Assembly (NCBI RefSeq): GCF_040802235.1
Contig: NC_133165.1
Coordinates: 46,748,129 to 46,812,128 of the forward strand
Length of the DNA: 64,000 bases
DNA from: Manis javanica
Lineage: Eukaryota > Chordata > Mammalia > Pholidota > Manidae
Reading direction: 5' to 3'
The translations under genes were made by a program, and so were the position numbers. Shown piece after piece: positions 1-8,554 of this stretch (position 1 is the first letter of the stretch; every line of letters begins with the position of its first letter). The notes beneath the pieces are model-generated. The model was not told the origin of the DNA. It searched no databases and saw only the letters and a list, made by a program, of their open reading frames with translations.

Positions 1-278
1 CTCTGCCTCTGGGCCCCTCTGTCTGCACAGCTGTCCTCTGGGCTTCTCTGCACAGCTGTCCCACAGAGCCATCCTCTGGGCCTCTCTGCAGTTGACCCAC
101 ACAGCTGTCCTCTGGGCCTCTGCTCTGCTCTCCTGCAGCCTTGCAGCCCTGCCACCGTGTCGTCCCAGAGCACTGGGTGGAGCTCTTTTTATAGAGTCAA
201 CAGCCATGTAGTGCCCACAGGTGTGCAGTGAGCTAGTCAACCAGAGCCAGGTGAGAATCCTGGCCACAGGGACTCTCA
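1..278 (-). repeat. Solo LTR remnant, family B, cut by window edge
   Basis: This stretch shares its layout and many words with two other copies, at 28167-28565 (+) and 31078-31450 (-). All three have the CCCAGAGCACTGGGTGGAGCTC block (here read on +), a TATA-type A/T block and the GTGTGCAGTGAGC block. Here the orientation is minus, and the poly(A) side is lost beyond base 1. The end near 278 is placed by alignment with the 31 kb copy. Positions 1-125 carry an imperfect tandem array built around CTCTGGGCCTCTCTGCACAG, an internal expansion absent or shorter in the other copies. Retroviral family unknown. Confidence 0.7.
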
Positions 279-301
279 TTTTATGCACAATGGAATATTC
301 T

Positions 302-776
302 TTTTTTAAATTTTTATTAAGGTATCATTGATATATACTCTCATGAAGGTTTCACATGAAAAACATTGTGGTTACTACATTCACGCATATTACCAAGTCC
401 CTGCCATATCCCATTGCAGTCATTGTCCATCAGCGCAGTAAGATGCCACAGTCACCACTGTCTTCTCTGTGCTGCACTGTCTTCCTGGTGACCCCACCCA
501 CACCATGTGCACCAATCATAATACCCCTCAATCCCCTTCTCCCTCCCTCCCTCCCCACCCACCCTTCCACACTCCTCCCAACCTGTAGTCCCTTCTTGGA
601 GTCTGTGAGTCCGCTGCTGCTCTGTTCCTTTAGTTTTGCTTCTTTGTTACACTCCACAAATGAGGAAAATCATTTGATACTTGTCTTTCTCCACCTGTTT
701 GTTTCACTGAGCATAATACCCTCTAGCTCCATCCATGTTGTTGCAAATGGTAGGATTTGTTTTCTTCTTATCTGCC
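302..776 (-). mobile_element. L1 3' end, 5'-truncated, antisense
   Basis: A T-run at 301-307 (poly-A on minus) is followed by L1 3' UTR and then the complement of the last part of ORF2, including the block TCTAGCTCCATCCATGTTG shared with the other L1 copies here. A direct repeat TGGAATATTCT at 291-301 and 777-787 fits a target-site duplication. The long open frame across 356-808 on + is antisense L1 sequence, not a gene. Confidence 0.9.
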
Positions 777-799
777 TGGAATATTCTATGCCTCATCTC

Positions 800-1096
800 T
801 TTGCCTAGCAAACTACACGATGTCTTTTAAGCTACAGCTTAAATAAATATCACTTCCTGACCTCCTCTCCATCCCAACCCTTGAGATTAATTTACATCGC
901 TTGGCTATTAACTCAAGGTGGTTTGTATTTTTCTTTCGTGCTTTTATCACAATTAAATTGACTTATTGTATGCTATTTAAAAAATTATGTCTGTTTTATA
1001 AGTGCACAAGTGTGTCTGTTTTGCTCAGCACTCAAGCCTTGGAACAGTGGTTGTGACTTAGTGGGCAACAATAAATATCTGATGAAAGAATAAATG
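800..1096 (+). repeat. L2-like 3' fragment
   Basis: The sequence ends in a degraded L2 3'-end pattern (CCTTGGAACAGTGG, then CAATAAATATCTGATGAA and GAATAAATGG), typical of old mammalian L2 in + orientation. Divergence is high and the left limit is a guess. Confidence 0.5.
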
Positions 1097-1131
1097 GAAG
1101 CTGTTGCTCTCTGTGTCATGAGTTATATCAG

Positions 1132-1175
1132 CAGTGCTCCCATGTGTGTGGTTCCTGAACCTGCAGCATTAGTAT
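1132..1175 (+). repeat. MER5A-like DNA transposon, left part
   Basis: CAGTGCTCC near the start and GTTCCTGAACCTGCAGCATT match the opening of the non-autonomous hAT-Charlie element MER5A as I know it. The element is interrupted after AGTAT at 1171-1175 by the endogenous retrovirus and resumes at 5751. Confidence 0.7.
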
Positions 1176-1476
1176 TGTAAGATAAATTCTAACCAAAATA
1201 AGCAGGTGATGAGAGGCAACAAAGAGCCAGGCAGTTTATCTGAGCGCAATCCCAGGCAATGTTCCCTGGTCTGGCTAGTCACAGGCTGGGGAAGTCATGC
1301 TCAGCAGGGCAGTCTCCAAGTTTTTAAAGAAGGTAGGGGGAGGCAGAGCTTAGATTTACAGCGGTGTGAGGATTGGCTATCCTAAGGCACATTTTTCAGG
1401 TTGGGAGGGAACAGCAGCTGGGGACTTTGGCACATCAGATGTGCTCACCCCTCCCTCCAGTGCCTCCAACCTTACA
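1176..1476 (-). repeat. ERV 3' LTR
   Basis: Aligned by eye with 5432-5750. Both share GGCTAGTCACAGGCTGGGGA, TTTTTAAAGAAGGTAGGGG and AGCGGTGTGAGGATTGGCTA. This copy lacks a short stretch near 1310 and another near 1440 that are present in the other LTR. The poly(A) signal that reads AATAAA on minus in the 5' LTR is changed here to GATAAA. Confidence 0.9.
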
Positions 1477-1842
1477 TTCCAGCCTTTTGGTTATAATGGG
1501 CGCCGACTTGATCTGGCTACTTCTGGCTGAGGAGGGGTGGCGTGGGTAGTGTTGAGGCTGGTGGGAGGCCAGAGGAGGCTTGGAGGGAAGGGGTGAGTAC
1601 TGATGTACCCACATGGTCTTGTTCACTTCTACTGTCCGACCTCTCTATCAGTGGCCGGAGGTTCTAGCAGATATGTTGTCTTTGTCTCTCAGGACAGATA
1701 TATCTAGCATGATCACTCAGGCTTTGCCCCATCTAGTACTGTAGTCTGGATGATGAGAGACAGACTGAGGCTTGTTCGTAGCAGGCAGCCTGGATGAAAG
1801 AATGGAAAGACAACCATTGGGCAGGACAAGGGGGTATCTTTC
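1477..1842 (-). other. ERV internal remnant before 3' LTR, unassigned
   Basis: Retroviral by position only. A minus-strand stretch near 1600-1626 reads MWVHQYSPL, which recalls the tail of a class I integrase, but this is too short to assign. No envelope motif and no YxDD box were seen. A clean polypurine tract beside the LTR was not recognised. Confidence 0.4.
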
Positions 1843-2184
1843 TTAGGAGTGAGAGGTAAAGTAGGTAAGAAAGGTGTTCAGGGGAACTTGAGATAAGAGA
1901 GTATAAGGATTAAGGATGACTGGGTGAAGAGGGACTACAGCTTCGTTAATTATCTGCAGGTCTTGAACAAGCTGGTAGGCTCCCAATGGTTTCTTGACTG
2001 GAAGAATTGGAGCGTTACAGGGAGAATTAGTTGGTACCAGAAGCCTTTGAGAAAGAAGATGGTTAATGATAGGTAGGATGCCCTTGCGATGGGCTTGGAA
2101 AATAGGAAATTGGGGTCTAGAAGGAGAAGGAGAGGCGGATGAGTCTTTGAGGTGGATGAGGACTGGAGCATGATGGCTCGACAC
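1843..2184 (-). pseudogene. ERV reverse transcriptase fragment (N-terminal part only)
   Basis: The minus-strand frame contains SPCNAPILPVKKP, then LVQDLQIINEAV and PVILNPYTLLSQ, the fingers region of gammaretrovirus-type reverse transcriptase. It stops soon after, far short of the catalytic YxDD box, the RNase H and the integrase. It lies in a different frame from the upstream protease remnant. The remnant cannot encode a working polymerase. Confidence 0.85.
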
Positions 2185-2204
2185 TATACAGGAGTAGAGG
2201 TGTC

Positions 2205-2576
2205 TCAGACTATCGGGTTAATGCTGGTCGACGGTACAGGAGGATCTGTGGAGGGCCCAGGGCTACAACTTATATTGGCTAAAATGATGAGTGAGCTCGG
2301 TTGGGGATGACTAAGAGGCAGGGAGATAGAGGCATTAAGCTTGGAGAGGAGATCTCTTCCTAACAAAGGGAAGGGACAGGGCGGGATGACTAGAAATGAG
2401 TGGGTAAGAGGATGGCTCTCAAATGTGTAGGCTACTGGACCTGTCTCTAGAGGCTTAGAGGGGGTTCCTGTGACACCCACGACTGAGACCTGGGAAGGAT
2501 GTAAACACCCGTGAAAGGAAGGTAAAACAGAGTAGGCAGCCTCCGTGTCCACCAAAAAGGAGATGGACTTACCCAC
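2205..2576 (-). pseudogene. ERV protease remnant
   Basis: The minus-strand frame has the aspartic protease signature LVDTEAAYSVLP near the start and LLGRDLLSKL towards the end, the usual pair for a retroviral protease. The catalytic triad, normally DTG, reads DTE, so the active-site glycine is replaced. The frame continues only to a stop at 2205 and does not join the reverse transcriptase remnant. Confidence 0.85.
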
Positions 2577-2699
2577 TACCCACAGTGTGGCCCTGGGCTC
2601 GGTAAGGGTGACAGGGGTGTTTGAGTCTAGACAACTTCAGTATTTGAGTAGGCTCAGCAGGTCTGGAGGGGAGTCCCTCAGGGGGGCCTGCCTCCCATG

Positions 2700-3050
2700 A
2701 GACTCTGTCACAGGAGAATGACCTTCCCCAACTGGGCACTCTACTTTCCAATGACTTCTCTTACTGCAAACTGGGTAGGGTTTAGTCGGTTTGTTGGTTG
2801 GGTTGGGGCATCTCTTTGCCCAGTGGTCTTCTTGGCCACACCAGAAGCAGGGTCCCAGAGGCTCACGAGCTCTGGACCGGTCTTTGGTGTGATGAGACCT
2901 CTGCCCTGCCGGCCACAGGGCCGCCGTGAAGGCTCAGGTTTGGGACACCGTCCTCTTCTCATGTTCTTCATCATAGGTATTAAAGACTTTGAAGGCTGTG
3001 GTTACCAGGTCACGGAGTGGAGTTTGGAGTCCCTCTTCTGCCCTTTTAAC
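2700..3050 (-). pseudogene. ERV gag C-terminus: capsid end and nucleocapsid zinc knuckles
   Basis: On minus, about 3045-2950 reads TPLRDLVTTAFKVFN, like the C-terminal capsid of class I gag. A CX2CX4HX4C knuckle follows at 2849-2808 (CFWCGQEDHWAKRC). A second knuckle at 2777-2736 keeps CX4HX4C but has Tyr where the first Cys should be. Two knuckles occur in several class I ERV groups, whereas typical exogenous gammaretroviruses have one. No intact gag frame spans the region. Confidence 0.8.
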
Positions 3051-4260
3051 TTACTTCTTATGTAACTAATACTTGTTCTGGTGAAATCTAGTTCTTTTCT
3101 AGCTTAGGAGTAATAAAACAGGACTATAAATGACAAAAGACTTACAAATGAAAATGGTTAAAGATCTGATGAGAGCTTACTGTAAGACAGTTGACATAAG
3201 GAAATTTGAATATTTCTCTAACACAAAACATTCAGTAACAAAGTTTAGCATTATTCCCTTTGACAGTGCTTTCTAGGTAATTTAGTAGGTAATTTTATAT
3301 CAGATAAATAAGCTAAATTGGCCAAATACTTTCTCTAATGAGAAAAGAAGCCAAATTGGCCAAATACTTTCTCTAATGAGAAAAAATTCCTCTGACATAT
3401 TCCAGGGGCCCTCTGGAAAATATCAGAGTTAACTAGAGATAAAAGTACCTTTTTGAATTTGATTTTGGGAAGCTGTTAAAGTTTTTTTTAAGGCATTTGT
3501 CTAAATAGAATCATAAGTTACCATGAAAACAATACTTATCTATTTAGCTAGAATGACAATAAAAGATTTTAAAGGCAAATACAGAAGGTTACACAGTTAT
3601 TAGCAAAGCTTAGCTTTCAGTTTTTTCATATTAAGATCTTACTATCTTAAATATTCAGACAACTCACTGAGACTTTAAGCATGAGATACTGTTTTGATAA
3701 AACAATTAGAGAACTCTTTGCAATCTTTCAACATTGAGAGCAGACTAACAGTTAAGAAAACTGTCTTTTTAACTGAAAACAAAATTCTTATTTTGCTATG
3801 TACTTGATACTGAGACTCATTTGCTTTAATTTTATGTAGCATGACCATATTAAATTCTTCCACAAGTTTTCTACAACTTTCCTTTTACATTCAGTGTTCT
3901 CCCTCTTTAAATAAATAGCTGTACTTTAGAACAATTACCTTCTTTTACCCTCAACAAAATGAATTTCTATTCTTTATACTTTCCCTTATTAAAACACAAT
4001 CTTTTTAGCAAGTAGAGACGTTTTCTTCTTTAAATAGCTTTAATTAGACCTCAAAACCATGAGGTACTCTTCAGTGAACACTGAGAAGAATTGTAAACCA
4101 TTGCACCAGCATTCTTTAGATTAACAAATTCATGAAGACACTTTGTAATTCCTGACACCATGTGCTTTACAGCATAATGTCTAAGCACAAAATATGTCTA
4201 CTTAACTTAGCAAAACTTTGTAAGATTCTAGGTCACTACAAAAATTTTCAGGCTGCAGGC
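3051..4260. other. A+T-rich insertion inside ERV gag, unclassified
   Basis: About 1.2 kb of A+T-rich DNA separates the capsid end from the proline-rich gag piece. Base composition is unlike the G+C-rich flanks. I recognise no LTR ends, L1 or SINE motifs. It contains two adjacent copies of a 38 bp unit at 3311-3348 and 3349-3386 (core CCAAATACTTTCTCTAATGA). It may be a nested old element or non-canonical ERV sequence. Confidence 0.5.
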
Positions 4261-4287
4261 AGGCACACACACTGCAATACACAATCA

Positions 4288-4951
4288 CTAAGATTTTTCA
4301 CTTGCTATGCCTAGCTCACCCACTCCCAACAACCACGCCAGACCACTTACAAAATGGCGGGTGTGGGGTGTAGGGTCAGGAGAGAAAGGAGGCATGTCTG
4401 TGCTGGGAGGAGTCTTGTCTGTGGCTTCCGGAACTGGAGGGCAGGAGGAGCGTGTTCTGGTGGGGGAAGAGGGTGGTGAAGGTGGAAGGAGAGGGGGAGG
4501 GAGTGGTGCAGCCGCCGGAAGAGGAGAGGAGCAGGAAGACGGCATGGTTGAGAATGTAGGACTTTAAGATGGTAGCAGCATGAGGGAGGACAAAGAACTT
4601 AAAGATGGTAGCGGAGAGGGGTGGGGGTAGCGAGCTGAGAGAGGTGGGAGACTAAGGTCCTCTGGCAGATCTGAAAAGGAAGAGGGACTGGGCAGAGTAA
4701 GAGGCTGACAATCCTTAACTAGAGATGGGGCCAGGAGAACCTGGGTCGTTGAACACTAAACATAAAGGTCAAGGGCAGGAGCGCAATGTCCAAAAAGCCT
4801 GCACATACAGGATTTCACCCTGCTCTCTGCTCCAGTGGCAATAATTAGTCAAGTCAGTGAGGAAGCTAAAATCGAAAGTTCCCTCAGGGGGCCAGCAAGA
4901 CTGGTTGTCCAAGGGATACTGAGGCCAGGCCTGAGAGCAAAGAAAGACCAA
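4288..4951 (-). pseudogene. ERV gag N-terminal part: matrix-like and proline-rich segments
   Basis: On minus, 4951-4769 carries WPPEGTFDF and YVQAFWTLR, a pattern seen in the matrix region of class I gag. 4545-4288 is strongly proline- and serine-rich, as expected for the segment between matrix and capsid. The two lie in separate frames and a clear gag start was not found. Confidence 0.65.
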
Positions 4952-5411
4952 CTTCCATTTGTGAACTTCCCAAATATAGAGTAGCCAAATTAGAAATGAG
5001 ACACTGCAGTGGGGTCTGAGCCTCTGCTTTCCAGGGCTGGTTCCTCATGTCTGTGCCACTCCCCAACTAATCCCACTGAGAGGAGCGCCCAGCGTGCCAA
5101 GCTCACCAAGTCAGGGGAGACGGCCTGGGAGCCTGGATGAGGGACGTCTCCTACACTGCAGGGCCAGGGGCGGGTATCCCAGATGCCGCAGCCGATGGGC
5201 TGGTTGCCCAAGGGCTGGATGCCCCAACCTGGACGTAGCTACGATTTAGGAAGGGTAGAAACGGATTTAGGAAGGGAAACAGACCCGGGGGTACTGAGGG
5301 ACTCACAGGAAAACAGTCCATGCAGCGGAGAGCAGGCTGAGGTCCCGGGTTGGGGAAGGAGGGGGCAGGGCTGCTGATGGCCGGTCGGGGCACTGCGCTC
5401 ATGCTTTTTCC

Positions 5412-5429
5412 TGGGTTTTTTCTGCACCA
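5412..5429 (-). other. ERV primer-binding site, tRNA-Phe type
   Basis: On minus the bases just after the 5' LTR, two nucleotides away, read TGGTGCAGAAAAAACCCAGG. This resembles the tRNA-Phe primer site (from memory TGGTGCCGAAACCCGGGA) with a substitution and extra A residues. Position next to the LTR is as expected. Confidence 0.6.
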
Positions 5430-5431
5430 AA

Positions 5432-5750
5432 TGTAAGATAAATTCTAACCGAAATAAGCAGGCGACAAGAGACAATAAAGGACCAGGCAGTTTATTTGAG
5501 CGCAATCCATGGCGATGTTCCCCAGTCTGGCTAGTCACAGGCTGGGGAAGTCACACTCAGCAGGGCAGGCAGCGGCAGCGAGTTTTTAAAGAAGGTAGGG
5601 GGAGGCAGAGCTTAGCTTTACAGCGGTGTGAGGATTGGCTAGCTTAAGGCACATTTTTCAGGTTGGGAGGGGGCACCAGCCGGGGACTTTGGCACCTCAT
5701 CAGTGTCCCAAGTGCTCACCCCTCCTCCCTCCGGTGCCTCCAACCTTACA
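5432..5750 (-). repeat. ERV 5' LTR
   Basis: The upstream LTR of the minus-strand provirus. On minus it starts TGTAAGGTTGG and ends ATCTTACA. A TATA-like CTTTAAAAAC and a poly(A) signal AATAAACTGCC lie in the expected order. It is immediately followed on + by the right AGTAT duplication at 5751-5755. Confidence 0.9.
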
Positions 5751-5900
5751 AGTATTACCTGGGAACTTGTTAGAAATATGAATTAGGTCCCACCTGGACC
5801 TACTAAATTAGAAATGCAGAGTGGGGTTTGGCTGGCAAACCTGTTTTAACAGGCCCTTCAGGTGATTCTGGTTGACAGTGGAATTTGAAAGCCAGTGGTT
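5751..5900 (+). repeat. MER5A-like DNA transposon, right part
   Basis: It continues the element begun at 1132: ACCTGGGAACTTGTTAGAAA, then TTTTAACAGGCCC and CAGGTGATTCTGG, ending in a CCAGTGG inverted end. Its split by the provirus orders the two insertions in time. Confidence 0.8.
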
Positions 5901-6089
5901 ACACAGATTTGCTGCAGTCTACGCATTAGGCACACCGTGTAGGGCTCAACTTCTGCTGCATGGAATTGTATCCTTCTGATTTCTTAAAATTAGCACTTTC
6001 AAAAGGAAAGCGGGTTGGAGGCTGGGACTAGGAACCCACCACATCTTTTGCCCTCTCAAAACCTGTGCAGCTGCTGTTCCTTGGGCGTT

Positions 6090-6460
6090 GAGCACGCTGC
6101 CTATTAACTTTATCTTCAGGTCTCAGTTTACATTTCCATCCCTCCTTTCCATATTTTCTCTCAGTTCGCTGCGTGTTTGCTGCGTTTGTTAAACTCAGAG
6201 CACTCTTCGGTTCTTACAATTAATTTATTCATTTGTGCTGTATTTGTTCTTTATCTGCCTCCTCTAGGGCAGAGACTATAGCAGTCTTGGTTATTGCCCT
6301 AGTCCTAACACCACAGCAGTGCCAGGGCCATACATTGCAAGGCTAAAACGTGCGTGGACTGAAAGAATGTAAGCTCCGCAGAGGCAGAGGTTGCGTGCTG
6401 CCTATTTCCAGCCGTTGCTTGGCGCGTAGAAGGCGCACCGTAAAGATCTGCGAATGAATG
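6090..6460 (+). repeat. L2-like 3' sequences abutting the CpG island
   Basis: 6240-6340 and 6362-6460 resemble L2 tails (GTAAGCTCC, GCAGAGGCAGAGGTT, ending GCGAATGAATGGG). The second runs directly into the G+C-rich promoter region. Both are diverged and assignment is by eye. Confidence 0.5.
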
Positions 6461-6775
6461 GGCAGACGAAGCGAAAGAGAAACCGCCCCTTTACTAATAC
6501 GGCAGGCCCGGCGCCTTTTATCAACATGGCGGCCACGACTGACGGCAGGCGCGGGGCGGGGCCAGGCGGCAGCCGTCAGGTACGGCCCCGCCCCGTGTCC
6601 CCCCTCCGTCCTCCCTCCGCCGCTCGATTCCGGATTGGTCCGGTTCCCGCGCCACAGCCCAGCGGCCGCGCCGTGGGGCCGCGCCGGGCGCTCGCCACTT
6701 CCGGCGCGTTGGGGCTGTTGGTCGGTGCTGGCCGTGCGGCGCGAGCGGTTGGCTTCAGGGCAGGCACGCGCAGGG

Positions 6776-6853
6776 ATGCTCTGGGGGGCGGTGGCGGCGG
6801 CTGTGTGGGCTGAGCCGAAGAGGACAGCGCGGGCCCCTGGGCCTCTCCTCTGA
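6776..6853 (+). other. Upstream ORF 1 in XPO6 leader
   Basis: An ATG with G at -3 opens a 25-codon frame (MLWGAVAAAVWAEP...) that closes with TGA before the XPO6 start. It matters only if the transcription start is upstream of 6776, which the position of the promoter motifs suggests. Confidence 0.45.
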
Positions 6854-7085
6854 GCCGGCCGCCCGGGCTGTGCCGCTGAGGCCCCTTCAGCCTCCGCCCC
6901 TTCAGCCTCGGGGCCGGGCCCACCGCCGCTTCTGAACGGAGGCCGGGGAGCCCCTGCCTGGGCCCGGAGCCTCCCCTCGGGGGTCGGGCCTGGGCGGGGG
7001 CCCCCCGAGTCGCTGCTCTCCTCGCTGGCCTCCTCCCCCATTTCCTGCTTTTTCAATTTGCCTGGGGAGGGACGGGTGCGTCTGG

Positions 7086-7224
7086 ATGAATTGTTCCGGG
7101 GGTCCCCGATGAGGCGGGCCGGGGGGCCCAGCTCTTTTTAGAGGGTCCCTGCGGGGCCCGGGTGGGGAAGCGGTTGTCTTTGCATGGTCGGGGACTTCCC
7201 GAGCCTGCTGGGACCATGACCTGA
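7086..7224 (+). other. Cluster of four short upstream ORFs in XPO6 leader
   Basis: Four tiny frames run in series: 7086-7112 (8 codons), 7109-7141 (10 codons, overlapping the previous stop as ATGA), 7184-7219 (11 codons) and 7216-7224 (2 codons, again an ATGA overlap). All close upstream of the main ATG at 7294. The pattern could lower initiation at the main start by requiring re-initiation or leaky scanning. This assumes the exon is continuous from here to 7296. Confidence 0.5.
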
Positions 7225-7293
7225 CCCGTGTGAGCGGGACGTGTCCGAAACCCGAAAGCCAGCTCACCTGAGCCGCCCTCTTCCCCCGCCAGC

Positions 7294-7296
7294 ATG
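7294..7296 (+). CDS. XPO6: XPO6 exon 1 coding part: start codon only
   Basis: The coding part of exon 1 is just ATG, immediately followed by a consensus donor GTAAGT at 7297. Context is favourable: A at -3, and G at +4 supplied by exon 2 (GCG). Choice of this start is supported by exon 2, which begins in frame at GCG TCT GAA GAA and gives MASEEASLRALESL, the N-terminus of exportin-6 as I recall it from other mammals. No in-frame alternative start upstream in exon 1 is needed. The remainder of the exon is 5' untranslated and of unknown length. Confidence 0.9.
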
Positions 7297-7539
7297 GTAA
7301 GTCGGGTCTGAGCTTCTTCCCTCCCTGGGTGCCCGACGCCTGGGACTGCTGAGCAATCGCTTCTCCCCGGGATGGGGAGAGGCGCGTGCTGAGCCGGACA
7401 GTGACACATGCGTGCAGGGTTTGCAGCTCCAGCTCTGCGCTCCCATCCCCTCAGGGATGTCGCTGGACTGGGAGAGACCTGGAGGCGCAACCCTTGCATC
7501 TGGTGTTGGCCTCTTACAATGTAGCTGGTCATGATAGGA

Positions 7540-7740
7540 GCAATCATCTATTTATTGAGGGCCATTTATTTATGTGCCAGGGCCTGTGCTAAGTGACTGT
7601 TTAATTACCACATGAGCCCTCTTCTGAAGTAGGGAGACTGCGGCACAGTGTTGCTGATTACTCAGCTCAGGGTCACTCTTAAGGGACAGTGACATGATCT
7701 GAACCTAGGAAGTTGTACTTAAACGCTCCTGTTAGATATA
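7540..7740 (-). repeat. MIR-like SINE fragment
   Basis: The order GTGCCAGGGCCTGTGCTAAG, ACATGAGCCC, GGGAGACTGCGGCACAG and CTGAACCTAGGAAG is the complement of a MIR core. Old and diverged. Confidence 0.6.
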
Positions 7741-7879
7741 ACACACAGAGCTGGACAGGGTCTTGCTATAGGTTTATATATGGGGAGACCAAAGCTTTGT
7801 GATTTGCAGAGGTGCTTACCTAGATAATAATAGCAAAGTCAGGAACAGTGTTATTCTTTTGACACTCAGTCCGCTACAT

Positions 7880-8170
7880 GCTGTGGCCTTTTCCCTGTTG
7901 GTGCCTGCAAAACTTCATCCTTCCAGATGCAGCTCAGAAGCCGCCTACTTTGAAGATACTTCTACATTTTTCAGACCCATGGACATTCTCAGTACTCCTT
8001 GTAGGTTGTGTACTCATATCTATTCATTAAGCATTTGTCTTTTTGTTTTTGTAATTGTTTCTGAACTTTGTGTACTGCAGTAGGTTCAGATCATCTCAAA
8101 GAAGAGATTGTCTGAACCTTTATCTGCCCCAGTTCCTGGCACATAGTAAGTCCATTGGGAGTGGTTGATG
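7880..8170 (+). repeat. L2-like fragment
   Basis: CTTCATCCTTCCAGATGCAG at the left and CCAGTTCCTGGCACATAGTA at the right match the 3' region of an old L2 in + orientation. Confidence 0.55.
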
Positions 8171-8554
8171 GCCCAGCCTGTGTTTGAACACCTCCAGTGA
8201 CAGAAGTGTTCTTAAGGCTGCCCATTTTCCCCTGCTGATTTAGGGCTTTTAGCAGAGGAAGGGACACAGTGATGTGTTCTGTGATACAGGTGTTCAGGCC
8301 TGTGGGTTGTGTGTCGGTTCCAAGGCATAGCCCTTGTCTCCACAGGGTTTAACAACAGTGGGATAAAATACACTTAATACTGAGCAGCATCGTATAGTAG
8401 ATACTTTATGTAGTTTCATGGCAGATCAGTTAAACTCTCTGAGTTCCAATTTCCTCATCCATAAAATATGGAAATAGGAATTTTCTAATAAATAATCCAA
8501 AGGTATGAGGTACAACAGTGAGTGATAAAAGTAGTACCCCTTCATTTATTCTTT

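Larger units (their letters stand above)
1176..5750 (-). mobile_element. Class I (gammaretrovirus-like) endogenous retrovirus, deleted provirus
   Basis: Two related LTRs (1176-1476 and 5432-5750), each bounded TG...CA on + with TGTAAG/CTTACA ends, flank a degraded internal region on the minus strand. AGTAT occurs just outside both LTRs, a 5 bp target duplication. Reading 5' to 3' on minus one finds: 5' LTR, primer-binding site, matrix-like and proline-rich gag pieces, an A+T-rich insertion, capsid end and zinc knuckles, protease, the N-terminal part of reverse transcriptase, then 3' LTR. Most of pol and all recognisable env are missing. The reading frames carry frameshifts and changed catalytic residues, so the provirus is defective. 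Similarity of the RT and protease blocks places it in class I. Confidence 0.9.
6440..7293 (+). promoter_or_regulatory. XPO6: XPO6 CpG-island promoter and 5' leader
   Basis: A sharp rise in G+C and CpG content covers this stretch. No TATA box is apparent. Visible elements typical of housekeeping promoters are GGGGCGGGGC at 6553-6562 (Sp1 type), AACATGGCGGCC at 6523-6534 (YY1 type), an inverted CCAAT box ATTGG at 6634-6638 and CCACTTCCGG at 6695-6704 (GABP/ETS type). The transcription start cannot be fixed from sequence; the last three elements make somewhere around 6650-6760 plausible. The leader ends in the ATG at 7294. Long open frames on both strands here are composition artefacts of G+C-rich DNA. 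Confidence 0.85.

Noticed and set aside
356-808. 150-residue + strand frame
   Set aside because: It is the antisense of an L1 3' UTR and ORF2 end.
6454-6853. 119- and 131-residue + strand frames in the promoter region
   Set aside because: Same composition artefact; they overlap promoter motifs and do not join XPO6 in frame. Only the shorter upstream frame at 6776 is kept, as a uORF.
6343-7056. 237-residue open frame on the minus strand, and a companion 115-residue one, over the CpG island
   Set aside because: Low-complexity Arg/Gly/Pro/Ala composition caused by G+C-rich DNA with few stops; no recognisable domain, and it lies antisense to the XPO6 promoter and leader.
7053-7547. 164-residue minus-strand frame across XPO6 exon 1 and intron 1
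   Set aside because: G+C-rich shadow frame with no similarity and no splice or promoter support.
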